DNA from: Camellia lanceoleosa
Taxonomy: Eukaryota > Streptophyta > Magnoliopsida > Ericales > Theaceae
Assembly: GCA_025200525.1 (NCBI GenBank)
Contig: CM045758.1
Location: forward strand, 744,001 to 808,000
Reading direction: 5' to 3'
DNA: 64,000 nt
Shown: positions 12,086-21,750 of the stretch, in pieces
Numbering within the stretch: the first letter of the stretch is position 1
Layout: each line of letters starts with the position of its first letter
The notes under the pieces: model-generated
The model's input: the letters and a program-made list of their open reading frames with translations, nothing else
What the model was told of the DNA's origin: nothing
Databases searched by the model: none
Position numbers and translations under genes: made by a program

Positions 12086-13027
12086 AATATACACAATGCA
12101 AATGACATGGAAAATGCAGATTGGACTTACACTAACAAGAGAGGACCTCAGTCGCACTCACATAAGATGCCGTCGGATAAAAATAAAGTGCCTCGAAATG
12201 CGTGCACACGGGCACACAAACCGAGGCAAAGGCATACAAGCATGAAAATGCAAATTGGGCTTACGCCAACATGAGAGGGCCTCAACCACACTCACATAGG
12301 CTGCCGGAATGATAAGAATGAGGTGCCTCGAAGTGCGTGCCCATTGGCACGCAAACCGAGGCAATGCAAAAATGATACGAATGGCATAGGGAATGATATG
12401 TAAGCATGGCAATGGAATTTCAGCACCTAAATAAAGGGGAAAACAGCCCCGAAACGATTCGAAATGACACTCGAAGCATGCATTCATCCCGAAAATGTGA
12501 AATTAAGCCCCGAAATGGCCTATAGCCATGCTATACATGCAAAATATGATCATGGAAGCAAGAACAGTAGCAAGGCAGTCCCAAATATGGCATTTTTCAG
12601 TAACAAACATGGCCAAAATGCAAGCATAGATAGATCAACAATAGCATGCAAAGTTAGTGGCCAAAAGAGGAGTATTGAGACAAGTGATATATGCAAACCC
12701 CAAATGGACAAACTTTCTTCTACAACATTGAATATGAGATAAAAATAAGCACAATTGCAGAAGATGACATCCTCAGAAGCAGAATAAAATCATGCTAACA
12801 ATTCCATGCAAAAATGGAGCTCAAAAGAGGCTATAACAAGAGTCATGCAATGCACACACCAAATGACAAAACTTTATTCATGAAACATATAAAGCGGGTC
12901 AAAATAAGACCCCTCTCAGTTCTGACCAAGAGCTAAAACCACAAGCACAAAAGGTTACAAAACATGCAAGATTTAGGGCCTAAAATGGATTTCAAAGAGA
13001 GGTGGTGTATAGAATGGCCAAATGAGG

Positions 13028-13222
13028 TTGAGCCCTTCTACAATGTTGTAGAGGGGCTCAAAATAAGCACAAAACCAGTAGGGGTCAGAGCCCCAAAAAC
13101 AAAAGGAAATAGGCCTAAACTAGCATGCAAGATGATGGCATAAAAGCTAGGTATTGAAACAAGTATATCATAGGAGCATCAAATGAAGTTGAGCCCTTCT
13201 ACAAAGTTGTAGAGGGGCTCAA
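13028..13222. repeat. Pair of hairpins in left LTR
   Basis: Inverted repeats TTGAGCCCTTCTACAA / TTGTAGAGGGGCTCAA with a 2-nt loop lie at 13028-13061 and 13189-13222. Each stem is 16 bp with one wobble-compatible mismatch. They sit in a 161-bp direct duplication. Confidence 0.9.
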
Positions 13223-13689
13223 AAAAAACACAAAAGAAGTAGGGGTCGGACCCCCAATTCTCAACCAATTGGAGTATAGAAATGAATCAAGAAAAAGCCC
13301 TAAAAGTTGGTTTTGAAGACTTACCCTTGGAGACTTGTCTTTCTTTGATTCTTGGCTTTGATTTGTAACTTCTCAACCTCTGAAATTCACTTCCTAGCTG
13401 CTGGAATGGTAGTGTGGATGGTGGAGCTAAGGGGTGATGAAGAAATTGCCTTTGACACTTGAAGCTTTTTTTGAGTTTTTAGCTATGGAGATGGGAGCTT
13501 TTGGAGAAGGGTCCTTGAGAGCAATTTTTTGTAACCTTGAAGAAGGAGAGGGAGGGCCCTTCAAATAGGCAAGAAGTGGGGTGTAAAAGGGGAGGGAAAG
13601 CACCCAATCTTTCCCTCCCGAAATATCCCCCGGATGCCCCGGGATATGTTGGGAGATATCCGGACACAGTGGGACAGCCGAAAGCGAGG

Positions 13690-13775
13690 TGGCCGGCGAA
13701 TGTAGTGGGAGGTGGCCGGCCGGCCACCCCACCTGGTCGGCCAGCCACCCACCATGGCCGGCCGGCCACCCCAAG
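13690..13775. repeat. GGCCGGCC palindrome cluster, left LTR
   Basis: Several overlapping GGCCGGCC and GGTGGCC/GGCCACC elements form a GC-rich, self-complementary stretch inside an otherwise AT-moderate LTR. Confidence 0.8.
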
Positions 13776-13794
13776 AAAATGAACAGTAGATTTT

Positions 13795-14195
13795 CTGGCC
13801 GACCACCATACCAAAGTGCCCTCCCATGTGTGTAGAACAAGGCCCCAAGGTTGGAATTTGGCAACACTGAACCATGAGTCACAACATAGAGCTTGAAGAA
13901 GAGGCCCAAAAATGAAACCAATAATTGCTGGCCGACCACCATGCCAAAGTATCCTCCCAGATGTGTAGAGCAAGGATCCAAGGTTGGAATGTGGCAACAT
14001 TGAACCAAGAGTCACAACATAGAGCTTGAAGGAGAGGCCCAAAAATGAACTCCATAATTTCTGGCCGACCAGTATACCAAAGGGTCCTCCCAGATGTCCT
14101 GATCACAGATATGTAACTTTGGTTGGAAGAAAATACCCCCAAGGTGTTCAACATTGGCCCGGAAGTGAGCAAAACGGGCTCCGGAGGAGCGAAAC
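13795..14195. repeat. 133-bp tandem repeat, about 3 units, left LTR
   Basis: CTGGCCGACCA starts units at 13795, 13928 and 14061 (period 133). The first two are complete and share AACATAGAGCTTGAAG; the third is partial. Confidence 0.9.
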
Positions 14196-14289
14196 TGGTT
14201 ATCTGGGATAATTGCTGGCCTCCCACCCCCCAGTGATCTTCCTGATGTTGAAACAGAGGTACCTGCCAAGTTTGAACAAAAACTAATGA

Positions 14290-14790
14290 GAAATGAACGT
14301 TCGGGGCCAAAACCGAGCAAATCGGGATCACGAAAATGAAATCATGGTCGGAAGTGGTGTTCGACAGCGAAGTGGGTATCTGCGACCCCAGTGTCCTCTG
14401 GAATGACAAAACAGAGGTACCTGCCAAAAACCGGAGAAGATGGATGCGAAATGAATGCTCGGGACCAAAACCGCTCGATTTGGGGTCCCGAAAACCGGCT
14501 ATGAGCACCGAAAGTGGCATACGGCCACGAAGTGGGCATCGGGGGCCCCAGGGTTCCTCGAAATATTAAAACAGAGGTCTCCGCCAAAAACCGGAGAAGG
14601 CTGATGCAAAATGAAAGCTCGGGACCAAAACCGCGCGGTTTGGGGTCCCGAAAATGGGTCGCCGGTCACCGGAAGTGGCGTTTGGCTGCGAAGTGGGCAT
14701 CAGGGGCCCCAGTGTCCCTCGGAACACTAAAACAGAGGCACATGCCAAAAACCGGAGAACTCGGAGATGGTTGGGCGGTCCCGAGCCGAG
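14290..14790. repeat. 160-bp diverged tandem repeat, left LTR
   Basis: TTTGGGGTCCCG occurs at 14479 and 14639 (period 160) with flanking GGGACCAAAACCG, GTGGGCATC and AAAACAGAGG blocks. A more diverged unit precedes them near 14310. Confidence 0.8.
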
Positions 14791-15077
14791 GCTTTGACGG
14801 CTCAGCCGGAACCGGCTCCGAAATGGGCAAAATGGCCTCTGACCCACGAACGTAGCTCACGGCCACCGGAGATAGTCTCTGAGACCACTCCCTTCCTCGG
14901 GAGAAAGCAGAGAACCGAGGCACGGTTATAAACCGAGACAAGGTAGAAGATGGTTCGGAAGTCGGGAGGCGAGGCACGCCCGTGACTCAGGACTTCGAAC
15001 AAGCACGATGTCAATATCACCGAAGCGCTCAACTGGTGACGTCGAGTCTTAAGGTCGGTCAAAAATGGGGTGTCTCT

Positions 15078-15092
15078 GATTGCCCTCTTTGT
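15078..15092 (-). promoter_or_regulatory. Polypurine tract of unit A
   Basis: On the - strand the sequence directly before the LTR start is AAAGAGGGCAAT, a purine-rich tract in the position needed to prime plus-strand DNA synthesis. The same tract is at 35133-35148 in unit B. Confidence 0.7.
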
Positions 15093-16105
15093 AACTTCGG
15101 AAGTCAAGAAGTGAGGAGTGAATGTCAAAGCCGAGACGACCCATTTTGACAAGGCGAAGACTTAGACAAACATACGAGATAAGCAGAGGTATGTGCCCGA
15201 CGGGGGCAAATCTTGAAGTGATAGGCGCGAGCGGATGATCATGCAAATGCAAGAAGTCATAATGAAGCGATTATTGACAAATAGATGCAACAGTTTTAAG
15301 CAAGAATGCAAAGCAAACAACTACATTTCATGCGATTAGGAATGCGGAGAATCATTCAATTCTCGTCGCGTCTCACTGCGGAGAAGATACGATACTGCTG
15401 ATTCGTGCAGTCGCACTTGACCTCAAATGAACCGTACATACAATATCGTGCCTGCAAAATAGAGAAATGCAACAAGAACAATATGCCGATAACATATATT
15501 CAATGTGATTCCTATGATTCCAAAAGTTCGACACACACAGTGTCGGTGAACGAATGCAACATAACGCGAGAAAAGATAATGCGCGACAACGCATGTTTAA
15601 GCATAGAAGTATGGCACACCGAGAAATCATGCACGACAATGCAAATCATTCGTGAGAATGCAGTTTATGAGCCAAATAACGTAAAACGAGCACAAATCAG
15701 GATGCCCATTTGACATGAAATGACGAGTCGGAAAACGCGCGTTTTGGCGACGGCAACTCGATCGCGGCCTCTGATTCACCTCCCGGAGAGGTCACAACAT
15801 GTTTAAAAAGGATACACTCTGATTTTGATGAATAAGGACGAGACACATGTCAGAAATTGCAGTTAAAGTTTCAACGGAGCAATTCGCGCCAGAAAGTGTA
15901 CTTTTCTTCAACTTTTTCAGGTCCCGGGAGCTCCAATTTTCCTCAAAATTTGCAGAGAGGTAGGGGAGGGAGGGGGGAAGATGGTCGGCCAGCCCATTGC
16001 CCCAGGAGAGGCCATCGGCCAGGGGGGAAAAAGGAGATGGCCCCACCGAGTTAGGTGGTCGGTACCACCGCCTAAAAGCGAGGCAAGATGGTCATTTTTC
16101 ATGTT
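15093..16105. other. Unit A, region between polypurine tract and antisense promoter
   Basis: About 1 kb with no convincing gene. A 102-codon ORF at 15405-15713 (+) has a near copy in unit B, but the DNA itself is nearly identical there, so this is not evidence of coding. GGTCGGCCAGCC motifs near 15982-16075 recall the LTR palindromes. Confidence 0.5.
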
Positions 16106-16107
16106 TC

Positions 16108-16115
16108 TATATATA
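16108..16115 (+). promoter_or_regulatory. TATA box of the antisense PMD gene, unit A
   Basis: TATATATA followed by a C-rich, A-poor leader, about 350 bp upstream of the first coding ATG at 16460. A plant transcription start would fall near 16140. A 5'-UTR intron is likely at 16318-16449 (donor GAG/GTAATT, acceptor TTTGCAG). Confidence 0.6.
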
Positions 16116-16459
16116 CCCACCTCCACTCCACCCGAAACCACACCCAAAGTTGCAAAACTTCTTCCTCTTGCTCCCTAGACCATTTTCTCTCTCAGAACTG
16201 CATTTTATCTGGCCTCGGCCTCCCACGAAGTTGTTTTTCGAAATCTTTCAGATTTAAGCACTTTGAAGCGACTAAATTTCGACTTTGGGGCTTCTCTTCT
16301 CATTTTCACCACTTGAGGTAATTTTGTTTCAATATTTGGAAAATTTTCCCGGGGGTTGACTTTTGTTGACTTTTTCATTTCCCGAGAGTTGACTTTTGTT
16401 GACTTTTTCCAATTTTGGCCCATTTTGCTCATTTTGCTCCTCTTTGCAGATTTCTCGCA

Positions 16460-19400
16460 ATGGCAGGTCATTTTCCTCACGACGGAGGTTTTCCCGGTGC
16501 CGGAGATGATTTTGACTTTATGGTATTCCCGCCGGGGGTTCGCCCTTTCTTTCCCGATCGATATGCTCCGGCGGTTCATAGGCTTCCGCGAGCCACTTTC
16601 CGTCATTTTACCGATTTTAACGATCGAGCACCCGGGGATCTTCTCTTACGAGAGCCGGAGCAGCACCTCTCCTATGATGCAGAGGTATTTTATTATCCGC
16701 ATCTTTCGTGCATTCTGTACTTTTGCCATGCTTAGACACACAGTTTAGCTTACGACACAGTACTTGTATTTTGAGCATGTGACTTAGCCACTTGAATTTC
16801 ATGAACACTTGGCACATTGAATAATTGTGAACGCACAGTGCACCTTAGTTAGAAATTGAACACCGGCTCAACATTGATTCACTGAAGCCTGACTGAAGTT
16901 GAAAATGAGCACCAAAGACATCTTGACCAAGAGTAGAACCAGGTCTCCAACACTCGAGTTTTACGAACACCACGGCCCGGACTTGAAGCGAACACACTGA
17001 CCCACTAATTGAAAGTAGAACACCTGACCCTAAACTTGAAGCACCAACACACGGCCAGTTTGAAGCGAACACACTGACCCGACGTTGAGTAGAACACAGT
17101 CCCAATTTGAAGCGAACACCACAGTCCACGATGTTGAGTAGAACACCTGATCCCAATCTTGAAGCGAGCACGGCCAGCGATATTGAGTAGAACACCACGA
17201 TCCCAAGCTTGAAGCGAACTCACAGCCTACTGATGTTGAGTAGAACACCAGATCCCAAACTTGAAGCGAACACACCCGCGATGTTGAGTAGAACACAGTC
17301 CCAATTTGAAGCGAACACATTGCATCGATATTGAGTAGAACACACAGTCCCAATTTGAAGCGAACACACAGCCCACTGATATTGAGTAGAACACACAGTC
17401 CCAATTTGAAGCGAACACACAGTCCACTGATGTTGAGTAGAACACACAGTCCCAATTTGAAGCGAACACACAGCCCACTGATGTTGAGTAGAACACACAG
17501 TCCCCATTTGAAGCGAACCCACAGCCCACTTTTACTTCAGTTACACACAGCTCATTTTCTCTTCATTTGCACACAGCTCATTTTCTCTTCATTTGCACAC
17601 AGCTCATTTTCTCTTCATTTGCACACAGCTCATTTTCTCTTCATTTGCTGATCTACGCATTCATTCTAAATGCAGGTTCATTCTCGCACAGTGCGAGGAT
17701 ATGGCTCCACCGCCGCGAGGGAGTGGTATTTCGAGCTTCCGGAAGCTGTCCGGGGATTGATTGACCTTGCGGGATTTGGGCCATTCTGCAGAGGATTATC
17801 TCAGTGCCAGATCAGTAGGACTTTACTTGCTGCCTTAGCAGAGAGATGGTGGGATACCACCAATTCTTTCCATTTCTCTGCGACTGGGGATATGACCATG
17901 ACCCCGCTGGATTTCGCTATGCTCACCGGCCTAGACTTAGGCGGTAGGCCCATTCCCTATGACGAGGATATGGGTCAGTGGCAGGCTGCTTGGATGCATT
18001 TGTTGGGGACACACCGCTGTGAAGCGAGGGTCGGGAGAGTCCGATACTCTGGTTTGCTTCCTATTTCCGTGACCCACAGATGGAGCTGAGACTCTGAGGC
18101 GGGCGACGCCGTGGTTTCCTCATGTACCTCCTCGGTACCACTTTGTTCGCTGATAGAGGGAACATGGTAGGATTATATCTACTGGGCGCTCTGGTAGACC
18201 TATCACTGGTCGGTCCAAGATGATTGGGGCGGCCTTTGGCTACCTGTCTTTGTTACATGAGCGCAGTCTCTCGCACACGAGGGGACTTACTCGGCGGCTA
18301 CTGGAGAGCCTGGGAGGTACATTCTGTCCTCTTGATTTACATTTCGTTCCGCATTACTTATTCACCGCACACACGGCGCACTTTGCATCCTGTATTCTGC
18401 TTTTAGCACATTGTACTCATATTCTGCATTGCTCTTCCCAGCTGTGGGTGTATGTGTACTTCCCCACATTGGCTCCGGAGATGGAGGTGGCAGGGCCTCC
18501 GACGACTCCGTATTCGTTGATGTTTGAGGGCGAGCATCTGGCGAGGCCTCGGGAGACTCTCTCCTCTCTGCGACGATACTTTGATACTGTTCGAGCGACA
18601 GAGGTATTGCTTGAACTCTCAGTTCCTTTTATTTTCACCTTTGATCTGCTTTGTATATCTGATTTCCGACTGATTTGTACACTGGTTATCCACAGATCAC
18701 CTGGCAGCCTTGGGCAGTCTTCGGCGACGAGCTCGAGACTCAGTACCCTGGAGCGTCGAGTTGTTGTCAGTATAGATTCTTTCGAGGACGGTCGGCGGGT
18801 TTGGTTCTGAAACGCTTTCGGCGTCGAATATGGGGCGATTCTCGGGACACTCTGCGTGCCTCCAGACACCATGCGGACTGCTGATAGATTATCCCCTGAG
18901 GAGGTCGAGCAGTATATGCAGGGCAGTGATGCTTTGTTGCATCATCTCGATGGGAACTACGCCACCTACCGCCGCATATATTTGATGCCCCCCTTGACGG
19001 GAGTGCGGGCTCCGACGAGGTCTCTTGGCGCACCATCTTGGTCGCGCCCATGCTCTGAGATATCCCTTCTTCTAGCGGTGGCACATCGAAGGTAGGCGAT
19101 TCGATCCCTCCGATCCTCCGACTCTTGATCATCGGTGGCGGACATGCCGACCGAGTTGACGAACTGGCGATTTGGGACGCCTTACCAGATTCCGTTAGAG
19201 CCTCCTCTGCCTGATCACAGATATGTTAGAGACCCTGACTCGCCCCCGGTATGTTTTTCAGCTTTGATTTATCAGTCAGATGTTTGAACATTGATTCCGT
19301 TACTGATAGTTTTGCATTTGTATTTGCAGCCTCCTGTTGAATATACGGACGAGCTGCTCGGGATGCTAGCCACATTCGAGGGCATGATCCTTCGGAGGGA

Positions 19401-19950
19401 GACGCAGATGAGCATCGTGGGTGTAGAGGTACTCTTCATTTTCCCTGTACTAGCATGTTTCTGATGCTATTCTAGCTTTAGACCTTCTGCTGTATTGATA
19501 GACTGTGTAGAGCACATCTGAGCACATCTGACACACACCCTTTTCACATTCTGCATTTACACCTGCTTTTTATGCTTGAACTGATGTATTGCACTTTGCA
19601 TCTTCAGATGCCTCCCATATATGCTTCATCACGGGCCACCAGGGCCCTCTCGGAGAGGTCGAGGTGCTAGACCTACCAGTCTGAGGGAGGAGGCTGGGCC
19701 ATCCAGTCTCATCGAGGAGGCTGGCGGAGGAGGGTCGTCTCATGAGCCGGGCACCCATTGTTGAGGATGACGAGGAGGAGGTGGTCATGAGCCACATATC
19801 GAGACATCTCTGGAGAGGAGGCTCGGTCTCGGCTCGGGAGGCGGGGCAGGCTGAGGGGATCCGGAGGATGACAGCTCGATCCGGATGGTGATGATGATGT
19901 GGAGATTATCCATGAAGAGGATGAGGGGCCTCCTTCTCGCTCGAGAACCG
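16460..19950 (+). CDS. Antisense PMD-domain gene, unit A (about six exons)
   Basis: Coding exons inferred from GT/AG borders and reading phase: 16460-16684, 17676-18316, 18442-18603, 18696-19248, 19330-19428 and 19608 to about 19950. Exons 1, 3 and 5 are exact multiples of three (75, 54 and 33 codons). Exon 2 holds a Plant Mobile Domain core: AGFGPF, LLAALAERWWDTTNSFHF, then MTMTPLDFAMLTGL. The last exon encodes a Gly/Arg-rich then Asp/Glu-rich tail ending in a basic patch. PMD proteins (MAIN, MAIL1, PP7-long-form-like) act in plant nuclei in transposon silencing and gene expression; PMD genes are also known inside transposons. Small indels break the frame in exons 2, 4 and 6, mostly at CHG sites, so inactivity is unproven. 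The gene is opposite to gag-pol. Confidence 0.75.
17010..17530. repeat. 51-bp minisatellite in PMD intron 2, unit A
   Basis: TTGAGTAGAACAC...CCCAATTTGAAGCGAACAC units have period 51 (starts 17331, 17382, 17433). About ten units, the left ones shortened or shuffled at CACAG. ORFs on either strand here are repeat translations. Confidence 0.95.
17540..17648. repeat. 26-bp tandem repeat, 4 units, unit A
   Basis: CACAGCTCATTTTCTCTTCA recurs with period 26 (CTCATTTT at 17551, 17577 and on). It lies just before the exon 2 acceptor and could serve as its pyrimidine-rich tract. Confidence 0.9.
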
Positions 19951-20676
19951 ATGTTATTTCCTGCTTTACTCTACTTTTTAGCTAGTAGTTTGTAGCACTT
20001 TGCACATTGGTATGCAGTTTTATTTTCTGTAAAACTTGTACTTTTATTGTTGTAAGACATGATGAAATGAAACAGCTTTTGAAAAGATGTTGTATTTGAA
20101 ATTCTCAGCATCGCATCGCATTATTTTACACAAAATGGAATTGAATGGAAATGCGCCTCATGTATTTACCGGGTTAGGTAGGGAACCGACGCAACAAAGC
20201 AAAACAAAACGACTCACTAAGAAATAAAACAGAATCTCAGCGAGTTTACAACTCGATAAACAAAGAACAATAATGTTAACGACTCAATAGACAAGACTTA
20301 ACAAAATTGTGTAATCAAAAAGTAACAACTCAAAACGCAAATCGCGACAGCTCGACAAAACTTACAACTCAATAAGCAAGAACAACAACTCGATAAGCAA
20401 AAATATAACACGGTGTACTTCGGATGGACTATCTGGATAATGGAGTGTATCCAAAATTGATAGGCCTGGATGCCTTCTACTGCCGGGAGACAACCAGATT
20501 TGCAGGGAGTCCACTACTGCTATAGGTAGTGTTTCCCACCCAAGCTCACTTGTATTTGCTTACATCACTCGACCCTCGGGCTCGACTTTTCTCGCAAAAC
20601 CCTTATCTTACTTTTCTCTCGTCGCACATCTCTCTATTCTTTATTCTCTCATTTTTCATCCCTCCCCGAGATATGG

Positions 20677-20961
20677 TTGACGGAGAAGTTGCAAGTTGTG
20701 GACTCTTGCCCTGCCTATTCAGCCCGCGGCTACTTCTTTCGGCAACGCCTATTTAATGCTCCCGACGAGAGCTGGTGGTTCGAATGGATGCATAACTTGT
20801 CAGCAGATCGCATTGCATGGCACCATCCCTGGCTTAAACTTTCAGCGATGAGCTACAGCATGTTCCAGGATACCGGGATCCGTCTGATCGGTTTGAATCA
20901 CTGTATATTTTATTTCCCATTCCGTACTCCGTGCCAGTTCGGTCATACAAGTTGGGCCTAA
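20677..20961 (+). CDS. Second antisense ORF, unit A, function unknown
   Basis: Open frame of about 94 codons; the only in-frame ATG inside it is at 20788. It encodes an aromatic-rich peptide (ESWWFEWMHNLSADRIAWHHPW) ending soon after GIRLIGLNHCIFYFPFR. The last motif loosely resembles the distal part of PMD-type proteins; that is my impression, not a search result. Unit B has the same frame, extended by 18 residues to a TGA at 41116. It may be a separate exon or gene downstream of the PMD gene. Confidence 0.35.
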   Translation: MTEKLQVVDSCPAYSARGYFFRQRLFNAPDESWWFEWMHNLSADRIAWHHPWLKLSAMSYSMFQDTGIRLIGLNHCIFYFPFRTPCQFGHTSWA

Positions 20962-21314
20962 GTTGGCATCTGAAGCTTCGACTAGCTCTGGGAGGGGGCG
21001 CAGGGACACCTGACTAGACTATGCCCCAGATTTATTGCTTTATTAGTACTTTCAAGTTTTCTTTATGAATGTAATAAAAAGCAACTTCAATTGTATGCAA
21101 GAGCAGAAGAACTCTATTTCGAAATCAATGAAATTAAAGGTTGAGGTACTGAAAATTCTCCGCTTTTGGTCCAAAAATGGTCTTAGTTGTGAAAAGATTA
21201 ATTTGAACAAAGTCAACTTTTATGAAAACTTTTCAAAACTATTTTCGATATGGATCAGAACTGGACACGCCTGAAATCTGTCACTGAGATACACAACCCC
21301 AAATCCTAGCAACT

Positions 21315-21425
21315 GGAAAGTTGCCCCTAGTTTGAAAAGGTGCTTCGGCAAAATGTGGCAACGGAAAGTTGCCCCTAGTCTGGATGATGCCGCAACACTC
21401 CATTGCAACGGAAAGTTGCCCCTAG
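21315..21425. repeat. Triplicated GGAAAGTTGCCCCTAG, unit A
   Basis: Exact copies at 21315-21330, 21363-21378 and 21410-21425. On the element's sense (-) strand they read CTAGGGGCAACTTTCC, a purine-rich motif recalling the polypurine tract. They lie downstream of the integrase stop. Confidence 0.85.
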
Positions 21426-21750
21426 TTTGAATAACCTTGTCTGCGGCGATCATAGTGAATCTTGATGAATAAAGATGGTGAGGTGATCAAAATGGACTAA
21501 GTTGATCGGGAAAAGATTGTGGTGAACTTCAAGATGAAGGCGCCTCATTATCCCAAAGATGGGAATCAAGTCTTCGTAGTTCAGTCGGGTTCGCTCGAGT
21601 GTTTTTGCTCTCCTTTTGCGCTCTAACTTTTGCCAAGGCCGCCCTTTGCGGGTTTTCAACCTTGCGAGCTCAGTTTTTATAATTTTCAAATTTTCTATGC
21701 TCTGAGTTTTGCCTAGGTCGCCCTTTCGGGTTTTCGGCCTAGCGAGCCTC

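Larger units (their letters stand above)
9967..15077 (-). repeat. Level-3 LTR, left copy (3' LTR of unit A)
   Basis: About 5.1 kb. The 3' terminus (- strand) lies at 9967. The other end at about 15077 reads TGTCTCTGA where the right LTR has TGTCTACA, an ACAG-to-CTG type difference seen throughout. It contains the 73-bp array, two hairpins, GGCCGGCC palindromes and 133-bp and 160-bp repeats. The block 12380-13400 is almost identical in all three LTRs. ORFs of up to 287 codons here are translations of the tandem repeat. Confidence 0.9.

Noticed and set aside
11245..12157. Long overlapping - strand ORFs (up to 287 codons) with a repeated FGFIRFSSFII-like peptide
   Set aside because: They translate the 73-bp tandem repeat in all three frames. 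Because 73 is not a multiple of three the same peptides cycle through the frames. No domain, and the arrays in the other LTRs behave the same way.
13427..14855. ORFs of 100-213 codons on both strands in the left LTR
   Set aside because: Frames open because of GC-rich 133-bp and 160-bp repeats; no domain and disrupted in the other LTRs.
15405..15713. 102-codon + strand ORF, present in both units
   Set aside because: The DNA is nearly identical between units, so conservation says nothing about coding. No recognisable domain, and it lies upstream of the PMD promoter.
16845..17529. Repetitive ORFs on both strands across the PMD intron
   Set aside because: Translations of the 51-bp minisatellite; period 51 is a multiple of three, so every frame stays open. 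This is not evidence of a protein.
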